DNA of 64,000 bases. Source: Microbacterium sp. GTDB taxonomy: Bacteria > Actinomycetota > Actinomycetes > Actinomycetales > Microbacteriaceae. The stretch is from assembly GCF_031180975.1 (NCBI RefSeq), contig NZ_JAPSLI010000006.1:62001-126000 (forward strand), given 5' to 3'. Every line of letters starts with the position of its first letter. Positions within the stretch are counted from its first letter, which is position 1. The notes beneath the pieces were generated by a model, which was not told the origin of the DNA, made no database searches, and saw only the letters and a list, made by a program, of their open reading frames with translations. A program made the position numbers and the translations under genes. Of this stretch, positions 1-7,997 are shown piece after piece.

Positions 1-1
1 A

Positions 2-214
2 GGAGTCGACCCGAACCACATCAACAACCTCGGCTGGACCGCGCTGCACGAGGCGATCGTGCTCGGCGACGGGTCGGAGAAGTATGTCAGGGTCGTGCGC
101 GCCCTGATCGACGGCGGCGCCGACGTCACGATCCGCGACGGCGACGGGGTGCTGCCCCGAGACCTCGCCGCACAGCGCGGGTACGACGCGATCGTCGCTG
201 AGCTGGAACGGTGA
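2..214 (+). CDS. Ankyrin-repeat protein, C-terminal part only
   Basis: The reading frame is open from the window edge, so the N-terminus is missing. The visible 70 residues hold an ankyrin pattern: a GWTALHEAI turn-helix near residue 12, then a second repeat with LIDGGADVTIRDGDG and a degenerate closing helix. Ankyrin repeats mediate protein-protein contacts; no enzymatic domain is visible. The stop codon overlaps the GTG start of the next gene (GTGA), so the two are probably translationally coupled. The function of the complete protein cannot be judged from this fragment. Confidence 0.8.
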   Translation, partial: GVDPNHINNLGWTALHEAIVLGDGSEKYVRVVRALIDGGADVTIRDGDGVLPRDLAAQRGYDAIVAELER

Positions 215-942
215 TCGAGCTCGCACCGTGGGCTTGGGTGCTGCTCGGCCTCGGCGCGGTGGTCACAGGCCTGTCGAAGTCGGCGATCCCCGGCAGCGCG
301 ACCGTGTCTGTCGTGCTGTTCGCCTCGGTGCTTCCGGCGCGCACCTCGACGGCGGCCATGCTGCTGCTGTTCATCGTCGGCGACGTCTTCGCCCTCTCGG
401 CGTACCGGCGCCACGCGCACTGGCCGACACTGGTGAGGCTCGCGCCGGCGGTCGTCGCCGGCCTCCTCGCGGGGTTCGCGTTGCTCGCCGTCGGCGACGA
501 CCGACTGGTGCGGCGGATGATCGGCGTGATCCTGCTCGCCATGGTGGCGGTCACCCTGTGGCGCCGGCACCGGGCCATGGCACCGGCGAAGGGACCGTTC
601 GTGGCCGGCGGCTACGGCGCGCTGGCGGGGTTCACGACGATGGTCGCGAACGCCGGCGGACCGGTCATGGCGATGTACTTCCTCGCGACGCGCACGCCCG
701 TGCAGGTGTTCCTCGGCACGTCGGCCTGGTTCTTCGCGATCGTGAACCTGGCGAAGCTGCCGTTCCTGGCCGGCCTCGGGCTGTTCACGCCGCAGGTGCT
801 GCTCACCGACCTCGCGCTCGCCCCGCTCGTCGTCATCGGCGGGCTGGTCGGGCTCCGGCTCGCGAAGCGGATGCCGCAGCACCTGTTCGACCGGATCGTC
901 ATCGCGCTGACAGTGCTCGGCGCGGTCTACCTGCTGTTCTGA
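211..942 (+). CDS. TauE/SafE-type sulfite exporter family membrane protein
   Basis: This is a 243-residue, strongly hydrophobic protein with about seven to eight predicted membrane helices. The family layout is visible: an N-terminal helix pair with GLSKSAIPG near residue 20, and a second similar half after residue 135 with AGFTTMVANAGGPVMAMY. TauE/SafE proteins export or import small sulfur- or carbon-containing anions such as sulfite or sulfoacetate, but substrates differ widely, so none is assigned here. GTG start, coupled to the preceding ankyrin gene by a 4-nt overlap. It ends 12 nt before a convergent gene. Confidence 0.85.
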   Translation: MIELAPWAWVLLGLGAVVTGLSKSAIPGSATVSVVLFASVLPARTSTAAMLLLFIVGDVFALSAYRRHAHWPTLVRLAPAVVAGLLAGFALLAVGDDRLVRRMIGVILLAMVAVTLWRRHRAMAPAKGPFVAGGYGALAGFTTMVANAGGPVMAMYFLATRTPVQVFLGTSAWFFAIVNLAKLPFLAGLGLFTPQVLLTDLALAPLVVIGGLVGLRLAKRMPQHLFDRIVIALTVLGAVYLLF

Positions 943-954
943 CGACCTGGCCGC

Positions 955-1788
955 TCAGTCCAGGAAGATGTCCGGGTACAGCGCGTCGTCGGGCGTGCCC
1001 GGCACGGCCGCGTACTTCGAGAAGTCGGTCACGCCCTCGGCCTCGAGCACGTCCTCGACGATGAGTTGCTGCCCGGAGTACTCGCGCGCGGGTTTGGTCA
1101 GCACCGTGTACGCCGCGTCCGCGTAGATGTCCGCGGTGCGGCTGGCGGCCATCACCCGGTCACCGCCGAGGAGGTTCTGCACGGCGGCGGTCGCGATCGT
1201 GGTGCGCGGCCACAGCGTGTTGGCGGCGATTCCGGCATCCGCGAACTCCGCCGCGATGCCGAGGGTGACCATCGTCATGCCGAACTTCGCCAGCGAGTAC
1301 CCGGTGTGCGCGCCGAGCCAGCGCGGGGTCGGGTTCAGCGGCGGCGACAGCGACAGGATGTGCGGGTTCGCGGAGTCCTTCAGCATCGGGATCGCCGCGC
1401 GCGACAGCATGAACGTGCCGCGGACGTTGACGTCCTGCATCAGGTCGTACTTCTTCGCCGAGAGGTCGAGGGAACCCGACAGGTCGACGACGCTGGCGTT
1501 GTTGACGACGATGTCGATGCCGCCGAACTCGCCGTGGGTCTTCAGGACCGCCTCTGTGATGTCGTCGTCGTTGCGCACGTCGCCGACGATCGGCAGGGCA
1601 CGGCCGCCCGCCGCGCGGATGGCATCCGCGGCGGTGTGCACGGTGCCCTCGAGCTTCGGATGCGGGGAGTCGGTCTTCGCCAGAAGTGCGACGTTGGCGC
1701 CGTCGGCGGCAGCGCGGAGGGCGATCGCGAGGCCGATGCCGCGGCTGCCGCCGGACATCAGGATGGTCTTGCCTGCGAGGTCTGTCAT
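955..1788 (-). CDS. SDR-family oxidoreductase, HSDL2-like
   Basis: A 277-residue short-chain dehydrogenase. The dinucleotide-binding GGSRGIG motif is near residue 13, NNAS near 100, and the catalytic Tyr-x-x-x-Lys (GYSLAK) near 175. The long substrate loop with LSPPLNPTPRW and the ending PDDALYPDIFLD resemble the hydroxysteroid-dehydrogenase-like-2 group of bacteria, which lack the SCP2 domain of the animal protein. The substrate is unknown, probably a hydroxyacyl or lipid-derived compound. It lies 12 nt behind the next SDR gene on the same strand and is very likely co-transcribed with it. Confidence 0.85.
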   Translation of the reverse strand: MTDLAGKTILMSGGSRGIGLAIALRAAADGANVALLAKTDSPHPKLEGTVHTAADAIRAAGGRALPIVGDVRNDDDITEAVLKTHGEFGGIDIVVNNASVVDLSGSLDLSAKKYDLMQDVNVRGTFMLSRAAIPMLKDSANPHILSLSPPLNPTPRWLGAHTGYSLAKFGMTMVTLGIAAEFADAGIAANTLWPRTTIATAAVQNLLGGDRVMAASRTADIYADAAYTVLTKPAREYSGQQLIVEDVLEAEGVTDFSKYAAVPGTPDDALYPDIFLD

Positions 1789-1800
1789 GGTGCGTGCTCC

Positions 1801-2577
1801 TTACTTCGGGGCCATGCGGATGGCGCCGTCGAGGCGGATGGTCTCGCCGTTGAGGTACCCGTTGGCGATGATGTGCTCGACGAGCGCGGCGTACTCGTCG
1901 GGGCGACCGAGGCGCGCCGGGTACGGCACCTGCTCGCCGAGCGACTGCTGTGCCGCCTCCGGCAGACCTGCGAGCATCGGGGTCTCCATGATCCCGGGCG
2001 CGATGGTGCACACCCGGATGCCGTACCGCGCGAGCTCCCGCGCGATCGGCAGCGTCATGGCATGCACGCCGCCCTTCGAGGCGGAGTAGGCGGGCTGGCC
2101 GATCTGCCCGTCGAACGCGGCGACGCTCGCGGTGTTGACGATGACGCCGCGGTCGTCGTCGCCACCGTCCCGCCCCTGCCCAGCGGGGTTCTTCGCGATC
2201 ACGGCGGCGGCCTGGGAGATCACGTTGAACGTCCCGACGAGGTTGATGCGGATGATGCGCTCGAACGCGGCGAGGTCGGCGGGGTTGCCATCGCGATCGA
2301 TCACCTTCGCGGGCGGAGCGATGCCGGCGCAGTTCACCACGACCCGCAGCGGCGCTGCATCCTGCGCGGCCCGCACGGCGGCCGTCACCTCGTCGGCGCT
2401 GGTCACGTCTGCAGGGGCGAACGACCCGCCCAGCTCGGCCGCGATCTCGGCGCCCGCGGACTGCGGCAGGTCGACGATCACGACGTGCGCCCCGGATGCC
2501 GCCAGGCGCCGCGCCGTCGCGAGGCCGAGCCCGCTGGCGCCGCCCGTGATGAGCGCGCTGCTTCCCTGGATCTGCAT
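1801..2577 (-). CDS. SDR-family 3-hydroxyacyl-CoA dehydrogenase (HSD17B10-like)
   Basis: A 258-residue classical short-chain dehydrogenase with GGASGLG (residues 12-18), NCAG near 90, the NTASV serine strand near 150 and YSASK at the active site. The full-length match, including the GIMETPML loop and the closing [15 protein letters not shown], is typical of type-2 3-hydroxyacyl-CoA dehydrogenases. These oxidise L-3-hydroxyacyl-CoA with NAD in fatty-acid or branched-chain amino-acid degradation. It is the first gene of a two-SDR operon and is divergent from the DUF488 gene. The family assignment is firm; the physiological substrate is inference. Confidence 0.85.
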   Translation of the reverse strand: MQIQGSSALITGGASGLGLATARRLAASGAHVVIVDLPQSAGAEIAAELGGSFAPADVTSADEVTAAVRAAQDAAPLRVVVNCAGIAPPAKVIDRDGNPADLAAFERIIRINLVGTFNVISQAAAVIAKNPAGQGRDGGDDDRGVIVNTASVAAFDGQIGQPAYSASKGGVHAMTLPIARELARYGIRVCTIAPGIMETPMLAGLPEAAQQSLGEQVPYPARLGRPDEYAALVEHIIANGYLNGETIRLDGAIRMAPK

Positions 2578-2690
2578 CGTGTTCTCCTTCGAACGGCCCT
2601 GCCGGGGTGTCGCTGCGACTGAGTTTCAGCATACGTGACTCTCAGTACCAGCCTCTGGCGAGGCGCAGCGGCGAGGTGTTTGCTGAGCAG

Positions 2691-3098
2691 ATGGAACTGC
2701 GTCGAAAGCGAGCCTACGACAGCGCCTCCCCTGATGACGGGTTCCGCGTCCTGGTCGACCGACTCTGGCCGCGCGGGGTCTCGAAGGGGAAGGCGGCGAT
2801 CGATCTGTGGGCGAAGGACACCGCGCCGAGCCCGGAGCTGCGCCGGGACTGGCACGCGGCAGCGGATGCCGACTGGCACGTCTACGCCGACCGCTACCGC
2901 GCCCAGTTGGCCGACGAGAGCGCGGAGGCGCTGCGCGCCCTCGCAGGCGAGGCTCGACGGCATCCGGTCGTCACCCTCGTGTACGCGGCGCACGACCCTG
3001 AGCGCAACCACGCCGTCGTGCTGGAGGAGGCACTGCGCCCGCTGCTGTCAGCTCCAGACGAAACGGAAGGTCCCCGCGGCGACGGCCGCGCCGAGTGA
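2691..3098 (+). CDS. DUF488 family protein
   Basis: A 135-residue protein with the DUF488 hallmarks RVLVDRLWPRG near residue 20, IDLWAKDTAPS near 37 and LVYAAHD near 100. The function of the family is not established; it is found next to many unrelated genes. The ATG at 2691 fits the family start, whereas an upstream in-frame ATG at 2607 would add 28 residues without family similarity. Its last 51 bases overlap the 3' end of the convergent ykoC gene. Confidence 0.85.
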   Translation: MELRRKRAYDSASPDDGFRVLVDRLWPRGVSKGKAAIDLWAKDTAPSPELRRDWHAAADADWHVYADRYRAQLADESAEALRALAGEARRHPVVTLVYAAHDPERNHAVVLEEALRPLLSAPDETEGPRGDGRAE

Positions 3099-3827
3099 CA
3101 GCGCCATGATCAGGATGCCGGCGGCGAGCGCGACGGCATCCCGCCCGGAGAGTCGCGACGGGCGCGACCAGGTGCGCTCGATGCCCGACCCGAAGCCGCG
3201 CGCCTCCATCGCCATGGCGAGCTTCGTGCCGCGGCGCACCGCGAACACCAGCAGCACGAACGCCATCGAGAAGAACCGCCGCAGCGCGCCGCGGTCGCCG
3301 ACGCCGCGGGCGCGGCGCGCCAGCGCCATGGTGCGCCAGTCGTCGACGAACAGTCCGAGCATGCGGGTGCCGGCGAGGATGCCGAGCACGAACCGGCTCG
3401 GCAGGCGCGCCACCTGCGAGAGCGCATCGGCGAGCTCGGTCGGGTCGGTGCGGCCGAAGAGCAGGATGGTCGGCAGCCCGAGCGCGATGACGCGCAGGGT
3501 GACCGCGACGGCAAGCGCCAGCGACCCCTCGCTGACCACCGCGAAGCCGAGGCGCCAGTAGATCTCCCCCTCGGGCTCCGCGTACAGCAGCATGCTGAGG
3601 CCGGCGAGCGGAGCGAACAGCACCACCGGCGCCATCCGGCGCAGCACGGTCACCGGATGCAGGCCGGTCAGCGGCATGCACAGCAGCTGCAGGGCGATCG
3701 CGGTCAGCGCACTGACCACGTCGATGGAGGCGAACAACGGCACCGAGAGCAGCACCGCGAGAAGCAGCTTGGTGACCGGGTTCACCCTGTCGAGCCAGGC
3801 GCCGCGTCGCACGAGCACATCGGTCAT
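3048..3827 (-). CDS. ykoC: ECF transporter T component (energy-coupling transmembrane protein)
   Basis: A 259-residue membrane protein of the EcfT/CbiQ family: early DRVNPVTKLLLAVLL, several hydrophobic helices, and the conserved cytoplasmic coupling region with ALSQVARLPSRFVLG, MALARRARG and MAMEARGFG. The two Ala-Arg-Gly-type helices contact the ATPases. It is the last gene of the ykoE-D-C operon; its ATG overlaps the ykoD stop by 4 nt. The 3' end overlaps the convergent DUF488 gene by 51 bases. The assignment to thiamine-precursor uptake rests on the riboswitch and the S component. Confidence 0.88.
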   Translation of the reverse strand: MTDVLVRRGAWLDRVNPVTKLLLAVLLSVPLFASIDVVSALTAIALQLLCMPLTGLHPVTVLRRMAPVVLFAPLAGLSMLLYAEPEGEIYWRLGFAVVSEGSLALAVAVTLRVIALGLPTILLFGRTDPTELADALSQVARLPSRFVLGILAGTRMLGLFVDDWRTMALARRARGVGDRGALRRFFSMAFVLLVFAVRRGTKLAMAMEARGFGSGIERTWSRPSRLSGRDAVALAAGILIMALSLGAAVAAGTFRFVWS

Positions 3828-5281
3828 GCCAGCCGCCGTTCCGCGAGCTCGATGCGACGGCCGCCGAGGTGCTGGGCCACGGCGTCGTCGTGGGTGACCG
3901 CCACGATCGCGCGGCCGCGCATGATCTCCTCCTGCAGCAGTGCGACCAGCGAGATCCAGCCCCGCCGATCCTGACCGAACGTGGGCTCGTCGAGCACGAT
4001 CACAGCGGGGGACGCCGCCAGCACGGTCGCCACGGACAGCCGGCGCTTCTGACCGCCCGACAGCGTGAACGGGTTGGCGAGGGCGAGCGGCGCGAGACCG
4101 AGCCTGTCGAGGAGCTCGTCGACGACGGCATCCGTTCTCGTGTCGTCCCAGCCGAGCGCCTTCGGGCCGACCGCGAGCTCGTCGCGCAGGGTCTGGGTGA
4201 GGAACTGGTGCTCCGGATCCTGGAAGACGGTGCCGATGCGGGTGAGCAGCTCGCGCGAGGTCCAGCGCGACGGCCGGCGCCCGCGCCGCCCGGCGAGTTC
4301 GGGTGCGGAGAGCACCTCGCCGGTGTGCTCGGGGAGGAGACCGGCGAGGGTGAGCGCGAGGGTGGACTTGCCGGCCCCGTTCGGGCCGGTGATGACCGTC
4401 GCCGTGGCGCGGGGCACGTGGACGTCCAGCCCGGCCTGCACCACGGTGCGCGCCTCCCGTGCGATCGCCAGACTTTCGGCGGAGAGCACGTCGGCGTGCG
4501 CGACGTCGGTGAGGACGGGCAGGTCGATGTCCTGCCCCGGCACCCAGACCCCGGCATCCGCCAGCGCCCGCCCGTGTTCGGCGAAGACGCGCGACGGGTC
4601 GCCGTCGGCGAGCAGCCCGCCGTCGGCGGACAGCACGATCACCCGGGTCATGAGATCCACCCACACCGGGGTGCGGTGCTCGATGACGACCAGGGTCGCG
4701 CCGGTCGCCTCGACCGTGCGCTCGACGCTCGCCCGCACCTCGCGGACGCCCTCGGGGTCGAGGTTCGCGGTCGGCTCGTCCAGCAGCAGCAGGCCGGGAC
4801 GCATCGCGAGCGCGCCGGCCAGCACCAGCCGCTGCTTCTGCCCGCCGGAGAGCGCCTTGGTCGGGCGGTCGAGCGGAACGTCCAGCCCGACCGCGTCGAG
4901 CGCCTCGCCGACGCGGGCCGGGATGTCGGATGCCGGAATGCCGAGGTTCTCGCATCCGAACGCGACGTCGTCGCCGACTTTGGACAGCACGATGCCGGCG
5001 TCCGGGTCCTGCAGCACGAGTCCGACCCGGCCGCGGCTGACCTCGGGAGCGGCGCCGTCGATCAGCAGCGTGCCGGAGCGCTCGCCCTCGTCTGCATCGC
5101 CGAGCACGCCGGCCATTCCGGCGAGCAGGGTCGACTTGCCCGACCCCGAGGCGCCGAGCAGCAGCACCCGTTCACCGGGGTCGATCGTGAAGGTGACGTC
5201 GTTGACCGCCGGGAGCTTGCGCCCGGCGTAGCGCCAGCCCCACCCCGCCGCCTGCACGCGAGCCGGTGCGGCGTGGGTCAT
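3824..5281 (-). CDS. ykoD: ECF transporter ATPase, two ABC domains fused
   Basis: A 485-residue protein made of two ABC ATPase domains in tandem. Domain 1 (about 1-230) has Walker A GASGSGKST, signature LSGGQKQRL and Walker B LLLLDEPTANLD. Domain 2 (about 255-485) has GPNGAGKST, LSGGQKRRL and VIVLDEPTFGQD. Both catalytic glutamates are present, so both sites should be active. Such EcfA-A' fusions power energy-coupling-factor transporters together with the T and S proteins encoded on either side. It starts 2 nt behind ykoE and overlaps ykoC by 4 nt, so the three are one operon. Confidence 0.92.
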   Translation of the reverse strand: MTHAAPARVQAAGWGWRYAGRKLPAVNDVTFTIDPGERVLLLGASGSGKSTLLAGMAGVLGDADEGERSGTLLIDGAAPEVSRGRVGLVLQDPDAGIVLSKVGDDVAFGCENLGIPASDIPARVGEALDAVGLDVPLDRPTKALSGGQKQRLVLAGALAMRPGLLLLDEPTANLDPEGVREVRASVERTVEATGATLVVIEHRTPVWVDLMTRVIVLSADGGLLADGDPSRVFAEHGRALADAGVWVPGQDIDLPVLTDVAHADVLSAESLAIAREARTVVQAGLDVHVPRATATVITGPNGAGKSTLALTLAGLLPEHTGEVLSAPELAGRRGRRPSRWTSRELLTRIGTVFQDPEHQFLTQTLRDELAVGPKALGWDDTRTDAVVDELLDRLGLAPLALANPFTLSGGQKRRLSVATVLAASPAVIVLDEPTFGQDRRGWISLVALLQEEIMRGRAIVAVTHDDAVAQHLGGRRIELAERRLA

Positions 5282-5283
5282 GC

Positions 5284-5928
5284 TCAGACCTCGCGGACGA
5301 GTTCTCGTCCGGCGGCGAAGCGGCTGAGCGCCCCGCTCGCGGCGAGCGCGCGCACCAGCAGCCAGCCGACGACGCCGGCCAGGATCGCACCAGACACGAT
5401 CAGCGAGCCGAGGTAGATCGCGTTGAACTCGACCGACTTCAGGATGTTCGGCGAGCTGCCGTAGAACAGCTCGAACACCCAGGCCGCTGCGGCCGCGCCG
5501 ATGCCCGCGAGCGCGGCGACGCCGATGCCGAATCGGCGGTACAGGAACAGGGCGAACACCAGTTCGGCGCCGAGGCCCTGCACGATGCCGGAGAACACGG
5601 TGGAGACGCCCCAGACGTTGCCGATCAGCATCGAGACGATGGCGGCGACCACCTCGACGACGAATGCGGCACCGGGCTTGCGGATCACCAGCCCGCCGAC
5701 GACACCGCCGATCAGCCAGATCCCGACGGCGATGCCGCCGAAGCCCGGAGTGAGGGCGTCGGCAGCGCCGAACCAGGCGCCGCCGATGGCGTTCCATCCC
5801 CAGAACACGAGGCCGATCGCGACGCCGAGGACGGCTGCGACGACGATGTCGACGACGCGCCAGCGGAACGGGCTGGTCGCCGGTGCGGACACCGAGGTGT
5901 CGGTGGAACGGTGCGTGGATGTACTCAT
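5284..5928 (-). CDS. ykoE: ECF transporter S component, thiamine or hydroxymethylpyrimidine type
   Basis: A 214-residue substrate-binding membrane protein of the YkoE family. After a polar N-terminus of about 25 residues come six hydrophobic segments with GLVFWGWNAIGGAWF, FVVEVVAAIVSMLIGN and WVFELFYGSSPN, all characteristic of YkoE. It captures thiamine or its pyrimidine moiety and delivers it to the EcfT/EcfA module encoded downstream. The ATG has a GGAGG eight bases upstream, directly behind the TPP riboswitch, so control by thiamine pyrophosphate is expected, probably at ribosome access. Confidence 0.92.
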   Translation of the reverse strand: MSTSTHRSTDTSVSAPATSPFRWRVVDIVVAAVLGVAIGLVFWGWNAIGGAWFGAADALTPGFGGIAVGIWLIGGVVGGLVIRKPGAAFVVEVVAAIVSMLIGNVWGVSTVFSGIVQGLGAELVFALFLYRRFGIGVAALAGIGAAAAAWVFELFYGSSPNILKSVEFNAIYLGSLIVSGAILAGVVGWLLVRALAASGALSRFAAGRELVREV

Positions 5929-5940
5929 CTGAACTCCTCC

Positions 5941-6024
5941 CTGCGCTGGCATGACCCAGATCAGGTTCGACGGTCGAAGCGCTTTTCGCTTCCTCTCAGC
6001 CCGGCTTGCCGGACTCCCGTGGTT
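5941..6024 (-). promoter_or_regulatory. TPP riboswitch (THI element)
   Basis: Read on the minus strand the segment contains the conserved thi-box parts in order: GGAGTCCGGC, then GGGCTGAGAGG, and finally CCTGATCTGGGTCATGCCAGCG closing the aptamer (the last is split here: CCTGATCTGG followed by GTCATGCCAGCG). It ends about 12 nt before the ykoE start and abuts the ribosome-binding site. No U-rich terminator is seen between aptamer and start, which favours translational control. High TPP should reduce expression of ykoEDC. Confidence 0.95.
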
Positions 6025-6085
6025 GTGTCTTCGATCATATCCCCTCCCGCCTGTCGGGGGTCGCGGCACTTCGTCACCAACAGGC

Positions 6086-6145
6086 GGATGCCGGTGGGGG
6101 CGGATGCCGGTGCGGTGGATGCCGGTGCGGTGGATGCCGGTGCGG
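6086..6145. repeat. 15-bp tandem repeat, four copies
   Basis: Four head-to-tail copies of a unit close to GGATGCCGGTGCGGT occupy the gap between the riboswitch and the carboxypeptidase-like gene; the first copy differs by a few bases. The unit is built on the heptamer GGATGCC that is frequent across the window. It is just upstream of the candidate -10 element at 6173. Confidence 0.8.
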
Positions 6146-6172
6146 GAGCACCCTGGGACACGGCGGATTCGG

Positions 6173-6178
6173 TAGCGT
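6173..6178 (+). promoter_or_regulatory. Candidate -10 element, leaderless start
   Basis: TAGCGT lies exactly 6 nt before the GTG at 6185, which would place transcription initiation on the start codon. No Shine-Dalgarno sequence is present in the gap. One of thirteen similar sites in this window. Confidence 0.45.
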
Positions 6179-6184
6179 ATCGGG

Positions 6185-7822
6185 GTGACCGTCTCCCCCG
6201 ATCCCTCGCGCCCCGCGACGCGCCGTGACCGCCGCGAGCGCTCTCGACGGTCGGGAGTCTCCGCCGAAGGCGGCACCGGTTCTGCGGAGGGTCCGGCGGC
6301 CGGAAACACCGGCACAGCGGTGGGGACCACCACGGCGGTCGTCGAGGCTCCGGGTTCGGACGCTGTCGCGGTGGAGACGGATGCGGCGGATGCCGCAGGC
6401 GCTGACGTCTCGGGTGCTGATTCGGGTGTCGGGGACGAGCCGGCCGCGGAACCGGCATCCGTTCCCGTCCAGTGGGCGGACGAGTCCCGCCCGCCCACCG
6501 CGCTGACCTGGGTCGATCCGGCGGCGGTCGCGGCGGCATCCGCTGCTCCCGCTTTCGAGACCGCTGTCGCGCCGGACGCGGGCGAGGATCTGCTCGCCGA
6601 CGCCCGCCTGCTTCCCGGGTGGCTGCGTCCGCGGCTGCTGGTGCCCGTCGGGATCCTGGTCGCGTTGTGCGGCTCCTACACCGGAGCGACCCTCCTGTCG
6701 CCGCTGGACGCGGTGGCGCCGACCGTCGAAGCCGTGCAGCTGGAGGTCGCCGCTGCGCCCGCCGCCCAATTGTCCTGGCCGCAGACCGGCAGTGCGGCCG
6801 TCGGCATCGAGGGCATGAGTTCGGTCGCGTCGACGACCGGGGCCGACGGGATCGCGAGCATCACGAAGGTGGTGTCGACGCTCATGGTGCTCGACAAGCT
6901 GCCGCTCAAGCCGGGCGAGCAGGGGCCGAGCTTCGAGTTCGGCATGAATGATGCCCGCGAGTTCTGGAGCTATCGGCGTGGGAACCAGTCCTCGCTCGAC
7001 GTTCCGGTGGGCGGCAGCCTGACCGAGTACCAGATGCTGCAGGGCATCCTGCTCGGGTCGGCGAACAACTACATCGACCGCCTGTCCGATGAGATCTGGG
7101 GGTCGGATCGCGCGTTCGCGGAGGCGTCCGAGAAATGGCTCGCCGATCACGGGATCGAAGGGGTGCGCCTGGTCTCGCCCTCCGGTTTCGACGAGCGCAA
7201 CGTCGCGACCCCCGAAGCCCTGGTCGAGATCGGTGAACTGGCGATGCGGCATCCGGTGTTCGCGGAGATCGTCGGGACCCGCACGGCGGAGATCCCCGGC
7301 GTCGGGACGGTAACCAACACGAACAGGATGCTGGAGGACCCGGGCGTCGTCGGCATCAAGACCGGTACCCTCGAGCACTGGAACATCCTGACCGCGAAGG
7401 ATGTCGTCGTCGATGACACGACGGTCCGCGTAGTGGTGGCGGTGCTCGGTCAGGACAGCAACGGCGATCGCCTGGCCGTGACGCGTCAGCTCCTCGCGGA
7501 GACCGAAAAGGCGCTCGCCGAGCAGCCGACGACGGTCGAGAAAGGCACCGTCGTCGGACGGGTGACGACGGAGTGGGGCGAAGAGGCCGAGATCGTGACC
7601 GACGCCGACGCGGAGGTCGTGCTGTGGAACGGCGCCGCGGCGACCACCGGCGCGGAGTTCGACCTCGACGGCGAGACCGAGGCGGGTGCCGAGGTCGGCA
7701 CGCTCACGGCGAAGGGCCCTGTGGACACCGCGCAGACGAGCGTCTCGCTGGACGAGCAGATCGATCCGCCCAGCATCTGGTGGCGCCTGACCCATCCGCT
7801 GGAGCTGTTCGGGCTCGACTGA
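6185..7822 (+). CDS. D-alanyl-D-alanine carboxypeptidase-like serine hydrolase (S11-type)
   Basis: A 545-residue protein. The first 145 residues are a low-complexity Ala/Asp/Glu-rich cytoplasmic region starting with many Arg; one membrane segment follows at about 150-170, and the rest is a periplasm-side penicilloyl-serine-transferase domain. The catalytic triad of motifs is complete: SITK (Ser225, Lys228), SAN (residues 292-294) and KTG (392-394). Such proteins trim the terminal D-Ala from peptidoglycan stem peptides. The long acidic N-terminus is unusual for the family. The final 90 residues form a small beta-rich tail. Probably membrane-anchored with N-in orientation. Confidence 0.85.
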   Translation: MTVSPDPSRPATRRDRRERSRRSGVSAEGGTGSAEGPAAGNTGTAVGTTTAVVEAPGSDAVAVETDAADAAGADVSGADSGVGDEPAAEPASVPVQWADESRPPTALTWVDPAAVAAASAAPAFETAVAPDAGEDLLADARLLPGWLRPRLLVPVGILVALCGSYTGATLLSPLDAVAPTVEAVQLEVAAAPAAQLSWPQTGSAAVGIEGMSSVASTTGADGIASITKVVSTLMVLDKLPLKPGEQGPSFEFGMNDAREFWSYRRGNQSSLDVPVGGSLTEYQMLQGILLGSANNYIDRLSDEIWGSDRAFAEASEKWLADHGIEGVRLVSPSGFDERNVATPEALVEIGELAMRHPVFAEIVGTRTAEIPGVGTVTNTNRMLEDPGVVGIKTGTLEHWNILTAKDVVVDDTTVRVVVAVLGQDSNGDRLAVTRQLLAETEKALAEQPTTVEKGTVVGRVTTEWGEEAEIVTDADAEVVLWNGAAATTGAEFDLDGETEAGAEVGTLTAKGPVDTAQTSVSLDEQIDPPSIWWRLTHPLELFGLD

Positions 7823-7844
7823 CGGCGCCCGCCGACGCTCAGGT

Positions 7845-7940
7845 CGCACAAACCGCCGGAAACACCGCGGGATAACGGCACCATTCGCGACCCGAACACG
7901 CACGCCGCGAGCCGAACGGCACCTTTCGCGACCCGAACAC
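7845..7940. repeat. Intergenic direct-repeat array with about 20.5-bp period
   Basis: Boxes resembling CGCGACCCGAACAC begin at 7886, 7906 (degenerate, CGCGAGCCGAACGG) and 7927; weaker matches begin at 7845 and 7866. The first and last strong copies extend to GCACCNTTCGCGACCCGAAC. All boxes point the same way. The array lies between two convergent genes, just before a terminator hairpin. Confidence 0.6.
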
Positions 7941-7942
7941 GG

Positions 7943-7977
7943 GAACGCCCGCCCCTCGAGGTGAGGAGCGGGCGTTC
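7943..7977. terminator. Bidirectional terminator hairpin
   Basis: A 15-bp stem (GAACGCCCGCCCCTC against GAGGAGCGGGCGTTC, one mismatch) with a 5-nt loop lies between the convergent carboxypeptidase-like gene and the ABC exporter. The tail is GTTG rather than a long U-run, as is common in high-GC actinobacteria. Confidence 0.75.
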
Positions 7978-7997
7978 GTTGCACGGGTGGGGGCCGG

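Noticed and set aside
1066..2638. Long open frames (up to about 500 codons) antisense or out of frame to the two SDR genes
   Set aside because: Arg/Ala/Gly-rich composition typical of the third-position GC bias of real genes; no family pattern. The same applies to antisense frames over ykoD, the ABC exporter, GH38 and the M13 peptidase.
6185..7822. Possible beta-lactamase
   Set aside because: Motifs fit, but the arrangement and the sequence around SITK, SAN and KTG resemble S11 D,D-carboxypeptidases; there is no class A Omega-loop signature.
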